Assembly: GCF_022539315.1 (NCBI RefSeq)
Contig: NC_066316.1
Span: 66,011,994 to 66,075,993, forward strand
Length of the DNA: 64,000 bases
Reading direction: 5' to 3'
Source: Serinus canaria
Lineage: Eukaryota; Chordata; Aves; Passeriformes; Fringillidae
The notes beneath the pieces were generated by a model. That model searched no databases, was not told where the DNA came from, and worked only from the letters and a program-made list of their open reading frames with translations. The translations under genes were made by a program, and so were the position numbers. This document shows positions 39,001 through 51,441 of this stretch, in pieces. Numbering within the stretch: the first letter of the stretch is position 1; the number at the start of each line of letters is the position of its first letter.

Positions 39001-42000
39001 TGGAGACCTCTCAATTAGCCTGATCCTGCTACTGTTTGACACATGCTACAGCAAAATTGTCCTTGCCTGACTGTGGCAGCTGCCGCCTCCAAAGCGATAC
39101 TGTCTGCTTATAACTCAAAGTATAACTCTGTCACACATACACTTAGTGCAGAATGGCTTTTAAAAGGCATTTTAATCTGCTGGCATTTTAGTTCGTAGGC
39201 CTCTGGGGTCAGGTTGAAAAATTACACTAATGCTGAACTCACTCTGATATTCTGGGCAGCCTTCTGAATTTTAAATAACTATCCTCAGAAGGCTACCCTT
39301 TTCAAAAATTATCTTAAAGACTGCACACAGAATTTTAACTCTCTTCAGTAACCACACTGGTATGCAGACTGAATTTTACAAAAATGTAGGGTAAGAATCT
39401 CTGAATTTGTGGATACCAGCAGTTATTTTAGTTTTCATTAGCAGAGTATCTGTTCCTACAGTGCTAACTATATGAGTTCTGTGTTACAGTAATTGTTAAT
39501 ATTTGCATCTGAATGAACTGTTCTGCATTGCTGGTTTTGTCACTGACTGCCTATTCAAATACGTGGGATTATTTTGAAACCTACATAGGAACTGATTCTT
39601 TTATAGTCTGGAAACAGGCAAAGTGAGAGATACGGGTACATTTTTCAACCAATGGCTCTTCTTCATCCATTTCTTTTCATGTATGTATGGAAAAAAACAA
39701 GATTTCCCCCTCTTTGCCTTTGGAAATATTTATGCAAGTATTTCATATTTTGCTTATTTAGCATTTGTTGCTTCTCCCAGGGATATACCTGGATTGTTAC
39801 TGACTCTCATCATACCCCCAGCCTGTGTTGTTACAGCTTCTTCTGCTGTGGCCTCTTCGTTTGCAAAATTGAGCTTGTCCAGCTCAACCTATTGGACTCC
39901 TGGTCCTCTACCACCCACCTCCTCTGATCTGACCCTGCCCTCAGACTCTTTCCAAAGTGCAGATTGCTGTGGGCATCCAGCCATGATGAAATGGGAGCAG
40001 ATTTTGGGCACAAGATAAACCCCACTGCTTCCAGGCAGGGACTGAAACCCGTTAGCCATCTGTTCAGCCTGATCGTCAGGGATAAGGGCTGCCCAGAGGT
40101 GGATTTTAGCAAGGCCTTGAGTAAGTGTACCTTTCTGATTTATCTGAACCCTCTATGGCTTGAAGCCTTGAAGACATGTTAAGTATTCTATATCCTCAAT
40201 ATTGAAATCAGATTTTGAAAAGCTGTAAACTGTTCCCATTTCACAGCACATCTTACTCAGCTTGACTGGTGCTGTTCTCCTTTGGGAGGAGGTCTTTCTG
40301 AGCCAGAGGGAATGAGCTCAATATATTCCTTGTTCTACCAGCTGCCACCAAACATATTCATCTTCCCTCCAAGGAGCTGTGAGTCCAGATCCATTCACAC
40401 TGTGCACCCTGATGAGACAGAGTGACATCTTCCATGATAGGTGATGAGGCTGTGGTTCCAACCTCAGGGGTTTTTTAGGTTGGTTGGGGTTTTTTTGTCA
40501 CATCTAATGAAGAATGCCAAAGCAGATGTGTTTCACTGTTGTACTTTCAGGAATAGAATGAAATAAAACGCCTAGGATAGCAACTACAGTGAACTTTTGC
40601 AGCATGCTGTATACCTGGACTGTAAGGAAAAGTAATTCTTTGGCTGCTCAGATAAGTCAAAATCTTTTCTGAGTGTTCTAGCAAGCTTGTTTCTAGCAAG
40701 CTCTAGGAAGGAGGTTTAATGACTTCTCATCTACACTGTGTTGGAAAAGGCTTTTTTTTGCCATGTGTCCAGCCTTTTGCTAGTTAGCAAAGAGTTTCTA
40801 GAATGCTTCTTCAGCTCCTTTTAAGATCATGTATCTTATTTTTAGATTGGCAGCAAACTGTGCCTGGCAGTGACATCTGCAAGCTATTCTTTCTGGGGCT
40901 GAATGGTGGCTTTTGTGTTAGATGTGTGATGCATAAACACACCAGTTCTGCTCTTTGAGTAGAAGGAGGGCACAGTTTGCTTCAGAGGGTTTATTTTATC
41001 CTTGTCCTAGTCTAACATCATTGCCTCCATATGAACTGGGTGACTCTGATTGTTACTTGAGGTAGAAAAGGTTCTGATTATGCACTGGAGCCTTTTGGTA
41101 CAAATACATCCCAAATAATACAAATAAGAAAGTAATGATAATGCTTCATATTATTTAAAATCAGGAGTAAATAAACTGTTACTTTAGGAAACAATTTTTT
41201 CTGTTAATGTCTATAAGCACACAGTTGTACAGAAGATTTAAAGATACATCACGAAATCCCTGTCTTTTGATGTTTTGCAAGACTCCTTTTTCAAAAGTTT
41301 TGGTTGGGGTCCTTAGGAAGACAGAGTTCTGCTGTCAAAGTATTCTGCTTGATTAGTAGTTCATTTTCTCATTTTGGAAAATCTTTGCTGAAAAGAAAAA
41401 TTTAAAAAAATGTGACTTCATCACCCTCTGCTTCCTCTTGGGGAAATACAATTACCTCCCTTTTTATGAACCACAATTGTGATTTTTATCCAAAAAATTC
41501 AGGTCTTGAACAACACAATAGTGTATTACTTACTTTCATAATGCTAGTGAACCATGTCAATTTTTCATTAAAATGAGGAATGACCTATGCTTTCTTATCC
41601 TTTCCTCTCTCCTGGAATTTGACACAGAATTTCAATGTCACAGGAAACAAATAACATTAGATCTATGCAAAAATAATTTACTCCATCATATATCATTCTT
41701 AGCAGCATCACACTTTCACCTTTTTCAAAATTGGAAGACGAATTAATAAATTGGTGTTTGTTTCAATCATAATGGAAAACTGTGACTACTTAAATAGGCT
41801 CATGCCCTCCCTGTAATTGAAATTTGCAAATATTAATGAGATTATACCAGTGTTCTGTCAATAAATGTTATCAACTGAGTTCATTTGTGTGGAGGTCTTG
41901 GGATTTCTGCAGGATGATTTTGCATTGTCACTCTGAAGGATTCACATTAAACCTAACAGATCATGAGTACCTTTTTTAATTAACTCAAGTCCTCTCAAAC

Positions 42001-45000
42001 TTTATACAATATGTCAAGGCATATAAAGCATACAGCTCTTGCACAGGTAAGCAGGCAGGAGGAATGCACACTGATGTGACTGCTGCTTATGAAGAGTTAC
42101 AACTATTTGGAGAGGTGCAGTGGCATCCCTACCTGCCAAGTGACAGATAATCTAGATCTCTCCCAGGTGTAATTTGTTCCTGAATGAACCAATATCTCTC
42201 CTGGCCAAAAAACATCCAGCACTGTCCCTGGGAGGCATAGCTCTAAGCTCCTAACTCGTCCTTAGGTGGCAGCTTTGTGATAAAAGTGACCCTGTAGTTA
42301 ACAAACTCCTTAGTTGCTCATAGGGAAAAGCTGCTGGAAGAGGATGAATCCTTTTGCACAGGGCCTGACAGCCAAAGCTGAAGGTGTGTACGTACACAGA
42401 GAGCAGGAACACTGCCTGTGACAGCTCCACTTGGTGTCACCTGCCATACAAATGACACCACTGGGCAAGTTCTAACTACCTGAGCTGTGTTTAATAACCC
42501 TGAGGAGTCAAAACATGGTTTTCAAGGGGTTAGAATCTCTGAGAATGTCCCTGAACAGAAATTTCCAGGATCAGCCTACCTCAAAAGGTCAAGGAAAACA
42601 GTTTCTCTTTCTAACTCTGAGGAAAACTCCACAATCATGCAAATCATGAAAAAGCAAAATACTTGAATATTTTTATTGCCTGTGAAAACTGAAATTCCAG
42701 AGCTGAAAACTGAAAAAGATAAATCCAAAATTGTCACAGAAATATATTTTTCTTAAAATGCATTTGTTCATTCCAGTGATATTTGACTGAGCTCCAGGTT
42801 TTCAAAAAGTACATACTGAAAAGATTTTTTTTTCAGAATTTATTTATAAATGTAGCTCTCTCCATATTTTTTGTAATTGTTTGGAATATTCTGAGCATTC
42901 AGAGGAGTGAAAGAGATCACTTATCCTCTGTGTTTGGCATGAAGGGTGTCCTAATGCACATTTAAGCTTTTCATTGTAGAAGAATGCTGTCCTGTGGATT
43001 GCTTACAGAAAATGGGAGAGGCTGTATCTGATACAGGCAGTCAAATGACATTGTGTAGTACACAGTCAGCATATTTCAAACTAAAAAGTCCTTTTTTCTC
43101 TTGTTACCTTCAAGTTTTCCTTGAAAATATTGCCAGATAACTGTCTAAAAAATCATACTAAAAGTACAAATACTGAGAGAAAACTTAAACTGCCATTGTA
43201 CAAAACTCTAAACTTAATAAAAATAACTTATTGCAAGTATTGCCTCCCAATTTTCTGTGTTCTGTGTTTGTGAAAAAGGTCAGACTGAATTATCATATTT
43301 TTCCTCCTGACCTTAAAATCTATGTCAGCATGTTTTATTTTTTATTGAAACCTGGCGCAGCATTTCTCTGGTGATTTTCTGAAAGTTCTATCTTTTATGT
43401 TTAAATAAAAGAAGAAATCAGGGTAGGTGTGAGGGCAAGGTGGAAGGGAGAAGCATAAATCTCTAGCTGTGACCATGAAAAAAGAAAACTTAATAAAACC
43501 CTCAAAGAGTTAGGATTTTGACTTTTTTTTTTTTAATGAAAGTGACTGGCATTTGAATTTTACTATTTGATACAGTCTAATTTTAGGTATGAATAGTCAT
43601 ATTGCAAAGCTCTTTGTATCTACACTGGACCTGAGATTGCCTTTGTGCTGTGCAAGAATTCTCAGTCCATTTCTTACTGCCTGAAGCCCACAAAAAACTA
43701 AGCCACCCCATTTTTTTCAGGTTAATTAAGAAAAAAGTTCTATGCTGTAAGAGATTTTCTGAAGAAGTATGACTTGATAATTTAAATAAGGGGAGATTCC
43801 AAAAATAATCAGTATCCCATCATTCATATACTTTTCCTAGTGACAGACATTCATGAACTCATGGCATGACTTTCAGTATCATCTCTGAATTTCTTTCACA
43901 TGCAGGATATTTCCCTAGTATAATAATGTAATTTCCCAAAACTCTATGACTCCATAGTATCTTAGATAAGAAACTAATACTAGAAAAATAATCTTTACTG
44001 CATTCATTTCAGAGAAATGAGTATATTATTAATTAATAAAATATATCCAAAAGTTATTGCTGAAACCATTACAGTTAATTTACCTGCCATATTCCAGAAC
44101 CTCGTGGTTTTTTATAAATTTTATATTTTAATTTAATTATTCTACAGATTACCAGATCTTATCACAATGTTCAATGCAGGATACGAACAGAGTGAAGGGT
44201 GAAGCTCTCCAAACTGTATGTGCACAAGGTGCTTTTCACTGTGAACTTCTAAAAATGCCTCCTCTTTTTTTTAATTAGTCATGTATTCAGAAAATTATCA
44301 CATCTGTGGATTTCACAGGAACGTGTCCCTTGGCTGTGCCAGTGTGTACATTCTTACATGAGATTAAATGCTTAGTCTCATATCTCAGCCTTTTTCTTTC
44401 TTTACATATATAAACCATATCATACAGGCATATATTCTATTTCAAAAGACACAGAATTTTCAAAAAATGTTGAACTCTTGCTACTTTAATATATAATATT
44501 TTTAATTAGTTTGCATTTATTTATTTATTTATCTTTAGGCATTTCCAGTGTATGAATTGGAATAAAAATTTTTACACTTATCCATCAATAAAACTCTTTA
44601 TTTTTTACATTCCTGTAGATTGCACTGCTGAGCAAATCTAGCTTTCATCTAGCTGAGTTATTGTGTTTAACTTCCTTTTATATATCTGGGCATTTTCATT
44701 TTCCAAAAAAAGGTGTTTGCAACTATTTATAAGGAGAAAATATATACTTAATGGAACTGAAAATGTTCAAATACCCAGTAAAAAAGGACACTACTCTACT
44801 AGTAGGACAGAGATATCTGTACTAGAAATGGTCAACACCTGTAATTTCTTAATGTGATTGAAACCACAGGCTTCTCTCTGGTATGATAAACTATATTTCA
44901 AAAATTTTCTCATCCATTAGTTCACACACCTGCCAGTAGAATAGGTGACCAGTAACTGAGATAAAATAATTTTATTGGAAATTAATAATAATTAAATGAA

Positions 45001-45174
45001 ATTACAATGCTTTCCAAAATAAGGAACTTGCTTTTCAGGATAGTCTTTCACAGCATGAGCTTTAAAAAATATTTCAAAAGAAAATGAGGGGGAACCTCCC
45101 CAAGTTTCACTATATCCACCCTAAGGACTCTTCAGATATTTCCTGCATCTAAAATAAGAGAACAAGCTGTTTAC

Positions 45175-45344
45175 CTTTTCTGTTATATTGGGTATTCCAC
45201 AGTATTTGCCTGTTACAGCACAGGTGAAAAAGAGAGTGCTGCAGATCCCATTTCCAGTGTGGTAAGAGGAGCACGGTCCCATCATCAGACTGTTGTTCTC
45301 ACTAAACACAGAACCTCTGCCATGCTTTTGGAAGACCTTGAGAT
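45175..45344 (-). other. weak candidate coding exon, unidentified
   Basis: On the - strand, CTTTAG at 45350-45345 could be an acceptor, and GAAAAG|GTAAAC (GT at 45174-45173) a donor. Between them are 170 bases: two leading bases, then 56 sense codons with no stop. The translation is balanced rather than low-complexity. It has four cysteines within about 25 residues, Gly, Ser and Thr in between, and an Asn-Ile-Thr glycosylation-type triplet near its end, like a secreted or extracellular domain. Against it, the acceptor has a poor pyrimidine tract, the donor lacks G at +5, no partner exon was found and I recognise no family. It lies on the strand opposite to the best donor in the CpG island. 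Confidence 0.22.
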
Positions 45345-48300
45345 CTAAAGATTTGATTTATCATACAAACAGTTAATTGCAGCTTCTGCAACATCCATGA
45401 CAGTAATTCCATATAGAAGTAAAGGTGAAGTCTAGGGCAAGATGTTTAAGTAACTTTTTAGGTTTCTGGGACAATCTGAACATTTGTGGTCAGGTGGGAA
45501 GACCTGCAGGGAGCACCTTTCTCTGTGGCGTTAATGTGAACATGAATAGTCAGGGAGAAGTGTGGAAGGACTCTGAGGATGCCAGAAAAGGAGCAGAGTG
45601 GCAACTCAAAGAAAAAGTGGTGATTCTTTTCATTCAAAATATCTTGTATGGCTGGCTGGACCTGTTGGTGCCAACTAAGCATAATTTACCAAGCAGAGTT
45701 TGGGTCTAGATTGAAAGACAAACAGAGGAAAAGAAACCAGATCTACAATCTGCTAGTGATAGCTGCATCATTTTTGCTACCATCTCAAGAGAGCCTGTGG
45801 CATAAGGGGGGGAGTTTCAATGTGTAACCAAGTGAACCCAGCTCGAGATTGTAATATCCCCTACACCAGTAAGGAAGCTAACTCTGATGCTGGGCCTCTC
45901 TCTGACCATTGCCCCTGGTGCCTGTGGTCTGAGGTAGGTCCCACCTGGGGTGAGAACACAGGAAGCCATCAGGCTCTCCAGGGTGACGACTCTCCTTTAT
46001 GTGATCCTGTGTGTGACATGAGCTGGGCTCCCAGCATGACTGAACTGTAGGAATCCCTGTGAGATGCTCAGGTAGGACAAATTTTCAACAGCTGCCTTGG
46101 TAGCTAATTAGCCCTATCCAGGCTTTGATTTTTGGTTCAGTCAGTACATGATGAAAAGACTTATTTACATATTTTCCACCTGTCGCCTGTTTTTCTGTCA
46201 TCCTAGAGTTTCCGAAAGTGTAATATAATGCCAAGGGTTCCTGGAGCAATGGAGTGTTTGAACCAGTACTATTTAAAGGAGTCCAACTTTATACTATTAA
46301 GACCCAAACCAGATGACTTCTAATATTTAATTTTTTAACTGTATCATATTTTCATCTTACTTTTTAAAGAGTTTTCTTTCCTGGGAGGAATTCAGAAAAG
46401 TCCAGTGCAATAGCAGAAGAAATAAAAGAGCATCATCCTAATGGAAGTTATTTTTTCTTTCAATTGATTTGAATGAGACATCCTGCCTTTGTTTAAAAAA
46501 AAATTAGGACTAGGAAACTTAATATGTTTCTTATTCTTTTGGTGGCATTTGTACTAGGTTGTTAATCTGATTTTAACCTCAGAAAATGGTCATGACAGCC
46601 AAGAGCTCAGTTGCGTCCTTCTTTTCTTTACAAACTTGTGTACTTAGATTTCTTTTGCATATTTATAACCCTTCTGCAATTGTACACAAGTAACTGATAT
46701 TTCTGCTAAATCTTATCAGCAGATAAATTTGCATAGTGAGTTGGTACTTGAATTTGTGAAGGAAAAACTAAGAGGTAGGAAAAGACAGCAAATTTTTTTT
46801 GCGATGTGTTAAAGTACTCTAAAATGATCCAAACCCAAACCATCCCCACAATGTGGAGCTTTCTTATAGTCAGCTACACACTGTGTCACTTGACATGTCA
46901 GTGGGCTGTAATTTACCACAGAAATGTAACCTGGCATGCATTAATAAATAAAAATGTATAAAATACACTTTCTTTCCTTTTCTGATTTTCTTCACCCTCT
47001 ATAACAATGTTGGGCTTCATTGTTTTGTGTATTGAATCTGCATACAGGGCTGATGGTTATGTCACTGGGAAGGAATTAAATCCCTGCTTGTCTATCCAGA
47101 TGAATGTTGGATCTCTTCAGTATTTTGCACGTTTCTGCACAGTTCATAATGTCATATGCCCCTGCCACAGACTGCAGCCTGCAAAGTGACTGTCACCATT
47201 ATGTTGTTGACATGCTCACCCTTTCTGGCATGGGAAGTGTGCACCAGCTGCATTTAAGGTGGGGAAGCTGTTATTTTTTCAGCTTAGAAGCTAGTGGTAA
47301 AGGATCTCCTCCTATCTAAATATTGAGGGCTGGCATAACTGCAGGGCAGCACAGGTCACCCAGCCCTATGGCACAGAATAATTTATCTCCCCAACTACCA
47401 GCAGCACATCTTCAGCTGGTGGCAGTAGAAACTCATGTGCTGTGGGTCTGTAGCAGGTCAGAATGGCCCGTTTCCATGGAGCTGGTAGCATCTTCTGGGT
47501 GGGAATGGCTATGTTTTCTTCTCTGCCCCAGGAAATCCCAAACACTTCTTTTCTCTTTAGCTGTCAAGTCCTTCCCATCACGGTGTGATGAGAAATGTGT
47601 GGCTTTGCACTACAGAGCCTGGAAGCAGGGACTCCTGCTCACATCCAGGGACTCCTGCTTCCACTGTGTCTGAATTGCAGAGTGGGTGCACCTGGGGGAG
47701 AGGGATGTTCCTGTCTCAGTGACTGGATGTGCATCAGATGAGAAAGGCAAGAGAGCCAATTAGCCAGAAAATCCCTAGGATGTTCCAAGTTGATGTCTGA
47801 TTTTGTTAGCCAGGAGTGTCTCATTTCTTATTAACTAGTTTTTTAATTTTATGTTGTCTATGGTAGAAAATAGTTCCCCAATAAACCCATTAGTTGACCT
47901 TAAATGCCTAAATATGTATTTTAATAATTTCATTTGTTCTATAGATCCTCTTAGAAACAGGCAGAAGGGTTTTTTAGACATTAAGTTTTAATTTTTAATT
48001 CACATATAACTTTCCATAATCATGTAAATGTAAGTTCTAATTAACAGTGTAGAAATCAAATTATTCTGTTAATCCGTGACATACCATTAAATTTGATATT
48101 TTAACCATGATGAACTATAATTAGATGAAATATAATTAGATCAAAAAAATATCCTGAACATTTGGTATAAAAGAAAAATATATGGCTGTGTACATATGCA
48201 CCATTATGATAAATTTATTACAGAAAAAACAAAAGCGAGTTTATTCTAAGTTGGTTTAGTGGTCTTGTTCAGAACATGGCAAGAGTAATTTAAAAGAGTT

Positions 48301-48941
48301 CTCTGTTTTATCCGCATTATACATAATGAAACTGTCAAACTGAATCATTAGTATACTAATTTTGGCTCTCTTAATAATCCTTTTTGTATTGTATATTCTT
48401 ACACAATCTTACAATGATGGGGAATGTATATAATTGTTGGGTGCACTAACAGCTTGTCTGTATAAAAGGAGAACAGTTTTAAAAATAACCACTGCTTTCA
48501 GATGTGTAGTTTGAGAAACCTTATTTAGTCATCCAAAACAAGAAGAAATTACAATTAAGGATCATGATGTCAAACCAGCAACTTACCTTTTTACCAAGCT
48601 GTAAAGAAAGCAAGCAGCCATATAACAAATGGCAAACTCCTAAAATTACTAGGAAGGCTTTGAAACCAAGAGCTCAAACGTTCGGAAACGTCACAACCAG
48701 AGCACTTTGTTTTCAGCCCTCTTATAAGGGTGCATTATGATTCAGACTTCAATAACAAGAGTGTGCAGTAGTTTTTCTGAAGGAATCTTGACTCATCTGG
48801 TGTGGTGATTAGAATGGGCTCTCCAGTGAGCAGTGCTTCAGTTCTATTTTTTTTCTTTTGATTGTTTACCGAGTGAACCCTTGCCTTGTTCACTTCACGC
48901 TGTTATGGTCTTATTTTGAAGATAGAAATCCTGAGTTTCTC

Positions 48942-48960
48942 TTTTTTTTTTTTTTTTCAG
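48942..48960 (+). repeat. T16 run ending in CAG
   Basis: Sixteen T followed by CAG looks like a polypyrimidine tract with a 3' splice site at 48960. About 50 open codons follow it, of AT-rich composition. It could equally be a plain T run or the tail of an antisense retrocopy. Confidence 0.5.
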
Positions 48961-50009
48961 TGTTCATTGTTGAGATTTGAAAAAGTCACTAATTTAATTC
49001 TTAATTTTTTATATATCCTGGAGAGTAAACAAGTTATCATTAATATATTTTTGCAGTTCAGAACTGAAGTTCATCTAAATTTTAGGTCATGGACTCATTT
49101 TTACTGTTCAGCTTGAAATTCTACTATTCATACAGGTATGAAGGCCTCATAGGGAAAATGAAAGAAAAAGGTGGAGAAGACGCCTAGTTTCTTTCATACA
49201 TAGATTTAAAAAAAATCTCCTGAAGGAACATTCCAGCTGTTCTAATGTTTATTTCCAGAAAATTACTCATTTAAGCAAATTTCTTACTTTTAAAACCAGA
49301 ACCAAAGAACTGATTTTCCTAAAAAGAAAGAAACACCCCAAATAAAAAAAATATATTGTGAGCTCTAGTTTATGAAATATGGGATTCTGGGATGGGGAAA
49401 GTTTATGTATACGTGTATGTTAGGAGAGTGCAATGGTACTTCTCCAATCCGTGAGGAAGCAATAAACCCAGAAAATGCATGAGAGCAGATGGGACCATGG
49501 TTGGGTGATACGCTAACACTACTGTAGTGGTGGTCTAACTTTTTAAATACAGAATGGCTCATTTAATAGGATGTTTTTGGTTTGTTTTTCATTTTTAATG
49601 CATTTCTATATGTTCATAAAAATACTAACAAATAACAGATGTAGAGGTTTATCTAAGATCTATATTGAAGATCTGTTATCAGTTCAAAATTCTTGGAATT
49701 TGAACCGACAATAAAATGACAGGCCTTTTTTCTCTACATTTGAATGGGATTTTTCATAAATAAGCTGGATGTATGTAATGCATGTTTGCAATTACTGTTT
49801 GTGATTCCCTTGTTTCCACATATCACATATTAGAAATAGCTACTGTACAGGGCTTTTCTCCTACCAGAAGTTCTTTGTTTGAAAATAGCCTTTTTTTTAA
49901 TATTAATTACAATATCAAATTCTAATTATTACATAATTTGGATGCAATTAAAGAATTTTTTTTAAATACATATCTTTGAGTACTATTGTTTCTAGTGGTT
50001 CATCTTTGT

Positions 50010-50077
50010 GGTTTGGTTTGGTTGGGTTTGGTTGGGTTTGGTTTGGTTTGGTTTGGTTTGGTTTGGTTTGGTTTGGT
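50010..50077 (+). repeat. (GGTTT)n pentanucleotide array with GGTTGGGTTT variant
   Basis: About 68 bases of GGTTT units. Near the left end two units are changed to GGTTG, giving GGTTGGGTTT twice. The G-strand is continuous, so two-tetrad G-quadruplexes are conceivable. It is not the vertebrate telomere unit TTAGGG. Confidence 0.93.
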
Positions 50078-51404
50078 ACCACCACCTCCAAAAGGAGCTA
50101 ATGAAACTAAGCCCCAGTATGGCTCTTTGTTTTGTATTCATATGGACGTTCTTTTACAAGATTCTCATCTTTTAGTGTCATAGGAAAAATATGCTTTGCT
50201 ACTTTTTACAAGAGCAAGGATGTTAAACTCTGGTGTCTTGGCTATGTTCCAGATTGACTAATTAATATTCTGCATAGTTTCTCTTAAATTTCAAATTAAA
50301 AGATTGGTTTTTAATTTAGACTAGTAGCAAGTAGAGTATCCTATATTGCCCTGCAGAAAAGGCTGCATTTCTTACTGCAGTTTAGTATCATGAAGCATCA
50401 TCAACTCTGAGGAAAAATAATTGTGGAAGTATTAGTGTGTTCCAAAAAGATAAGTTTGTCTATTCAGAGCAGTGCTTACCTGTTGCAGGATATCAGATCT
50501 TTGATTGTAAATTCTAATTCATATAAAAAAACAAGTTGTAAATGAGTCATGTGTGGTACATATGGTACAGTAACATGACAATGTTATCCCATAAAGATGA
50601 ACCAAAATGGATTTGAAGATTCCTGTGACCTTACTGACCCTTAGGAGGACAGAAGTAATCAGAGTCCTTGGGAACAGATGAGCTCAGGGTTGTTAAGTGG
50701 TGCTCTTGACTTGGGGGGAGACGGGGTGATGCACACACTCGCCTTTCCTTTGAATGTCACAGCTGGCCTGGGCAGATGAGAGCATCTGGTGCTCCCCCTG
50801 CAGTGCTGCTCTACAGTCCCCTTGCCACAAGCTCTGTGTTCTGCTTGATTCCCACACCTGTCACTTGCATAATAGGACTGAGAATGACCCCAGTGCAATA
50901 CAGAAACTAAATTATGCAATCCGTAGCAGCAAATTTACAGTTTCAAAATCCAACCATATAATTGTATAAATAGAGATGGAACTAAAAATACAGTACTGCA
51001 GCTGTGTTTCATCTTGTGTTTTAGGAGACAACAAAGGATGAGTATGCCCTTAATGAACCAGCTCTCTCTTTTCCCACTCTCTTTTATCTTTCAACTATAA
51101 GTACTCAGTAATCCCACTGTGAAGGTGTTGAAAATCAATGTTATATTTGATTATATTCAAAGTTGTTGAGTCTTTTCAGCTGGTATGAGTAGGATGAAGA
51201 AAATAGTGGCTCAAGGATCTCTACTGAAAGAAGTCTTGTGATATGATTTCGAGAAAAGGTGTTTCTGATACATCTCAGGATTGTAAAATGCTAACCAGGC
51301 CAACCTGTGGACATACCCTGTGTTTCTGAATTACATAGTAACCCACATCAAGATAACTAGGATCAAATTGAAGTCAGATACTGAGGAGTACTAGCTACTG
51401 AATT

Positions 51405-51441
51405 TGGGATGGGCTTTAGCTGGGATGGGCTTTAGCTGGGA
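51405..51441 (+). repeat. 16-bp tandem duplication
   Basis: TGGGATGGGCTTTAGC occurs twice head to tail and begins a third time (TGGGA). The copies are identical, so this is a recent local duplication. Confidence 0.9.

Larger units (their letters stand above)
29106..45174. other. AT-rich non-coding DNA, probable intron, no certain gene
   Basis: Intron-like sequence with microsatellites listed separately. A weak exon-like piece lies at about 32483-32583 on the + strand: a pyrimidine-rich stretch ends in TTTTTTAG at 32482, then 33 open codons run to TGA. A slightly GC-richer patch at 35.75-35.96 kb contains several CpGs and a 147-codon frame (35747-36190) with no recognisable domain. Nothing else stands out. 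Confidence 0.6.

Noticed and set aside
50010..50077. Interstitial telomere repeat
   Set aside because: The unit is GGTTT, not TTAGGG, and no TTAGGG copies are present.
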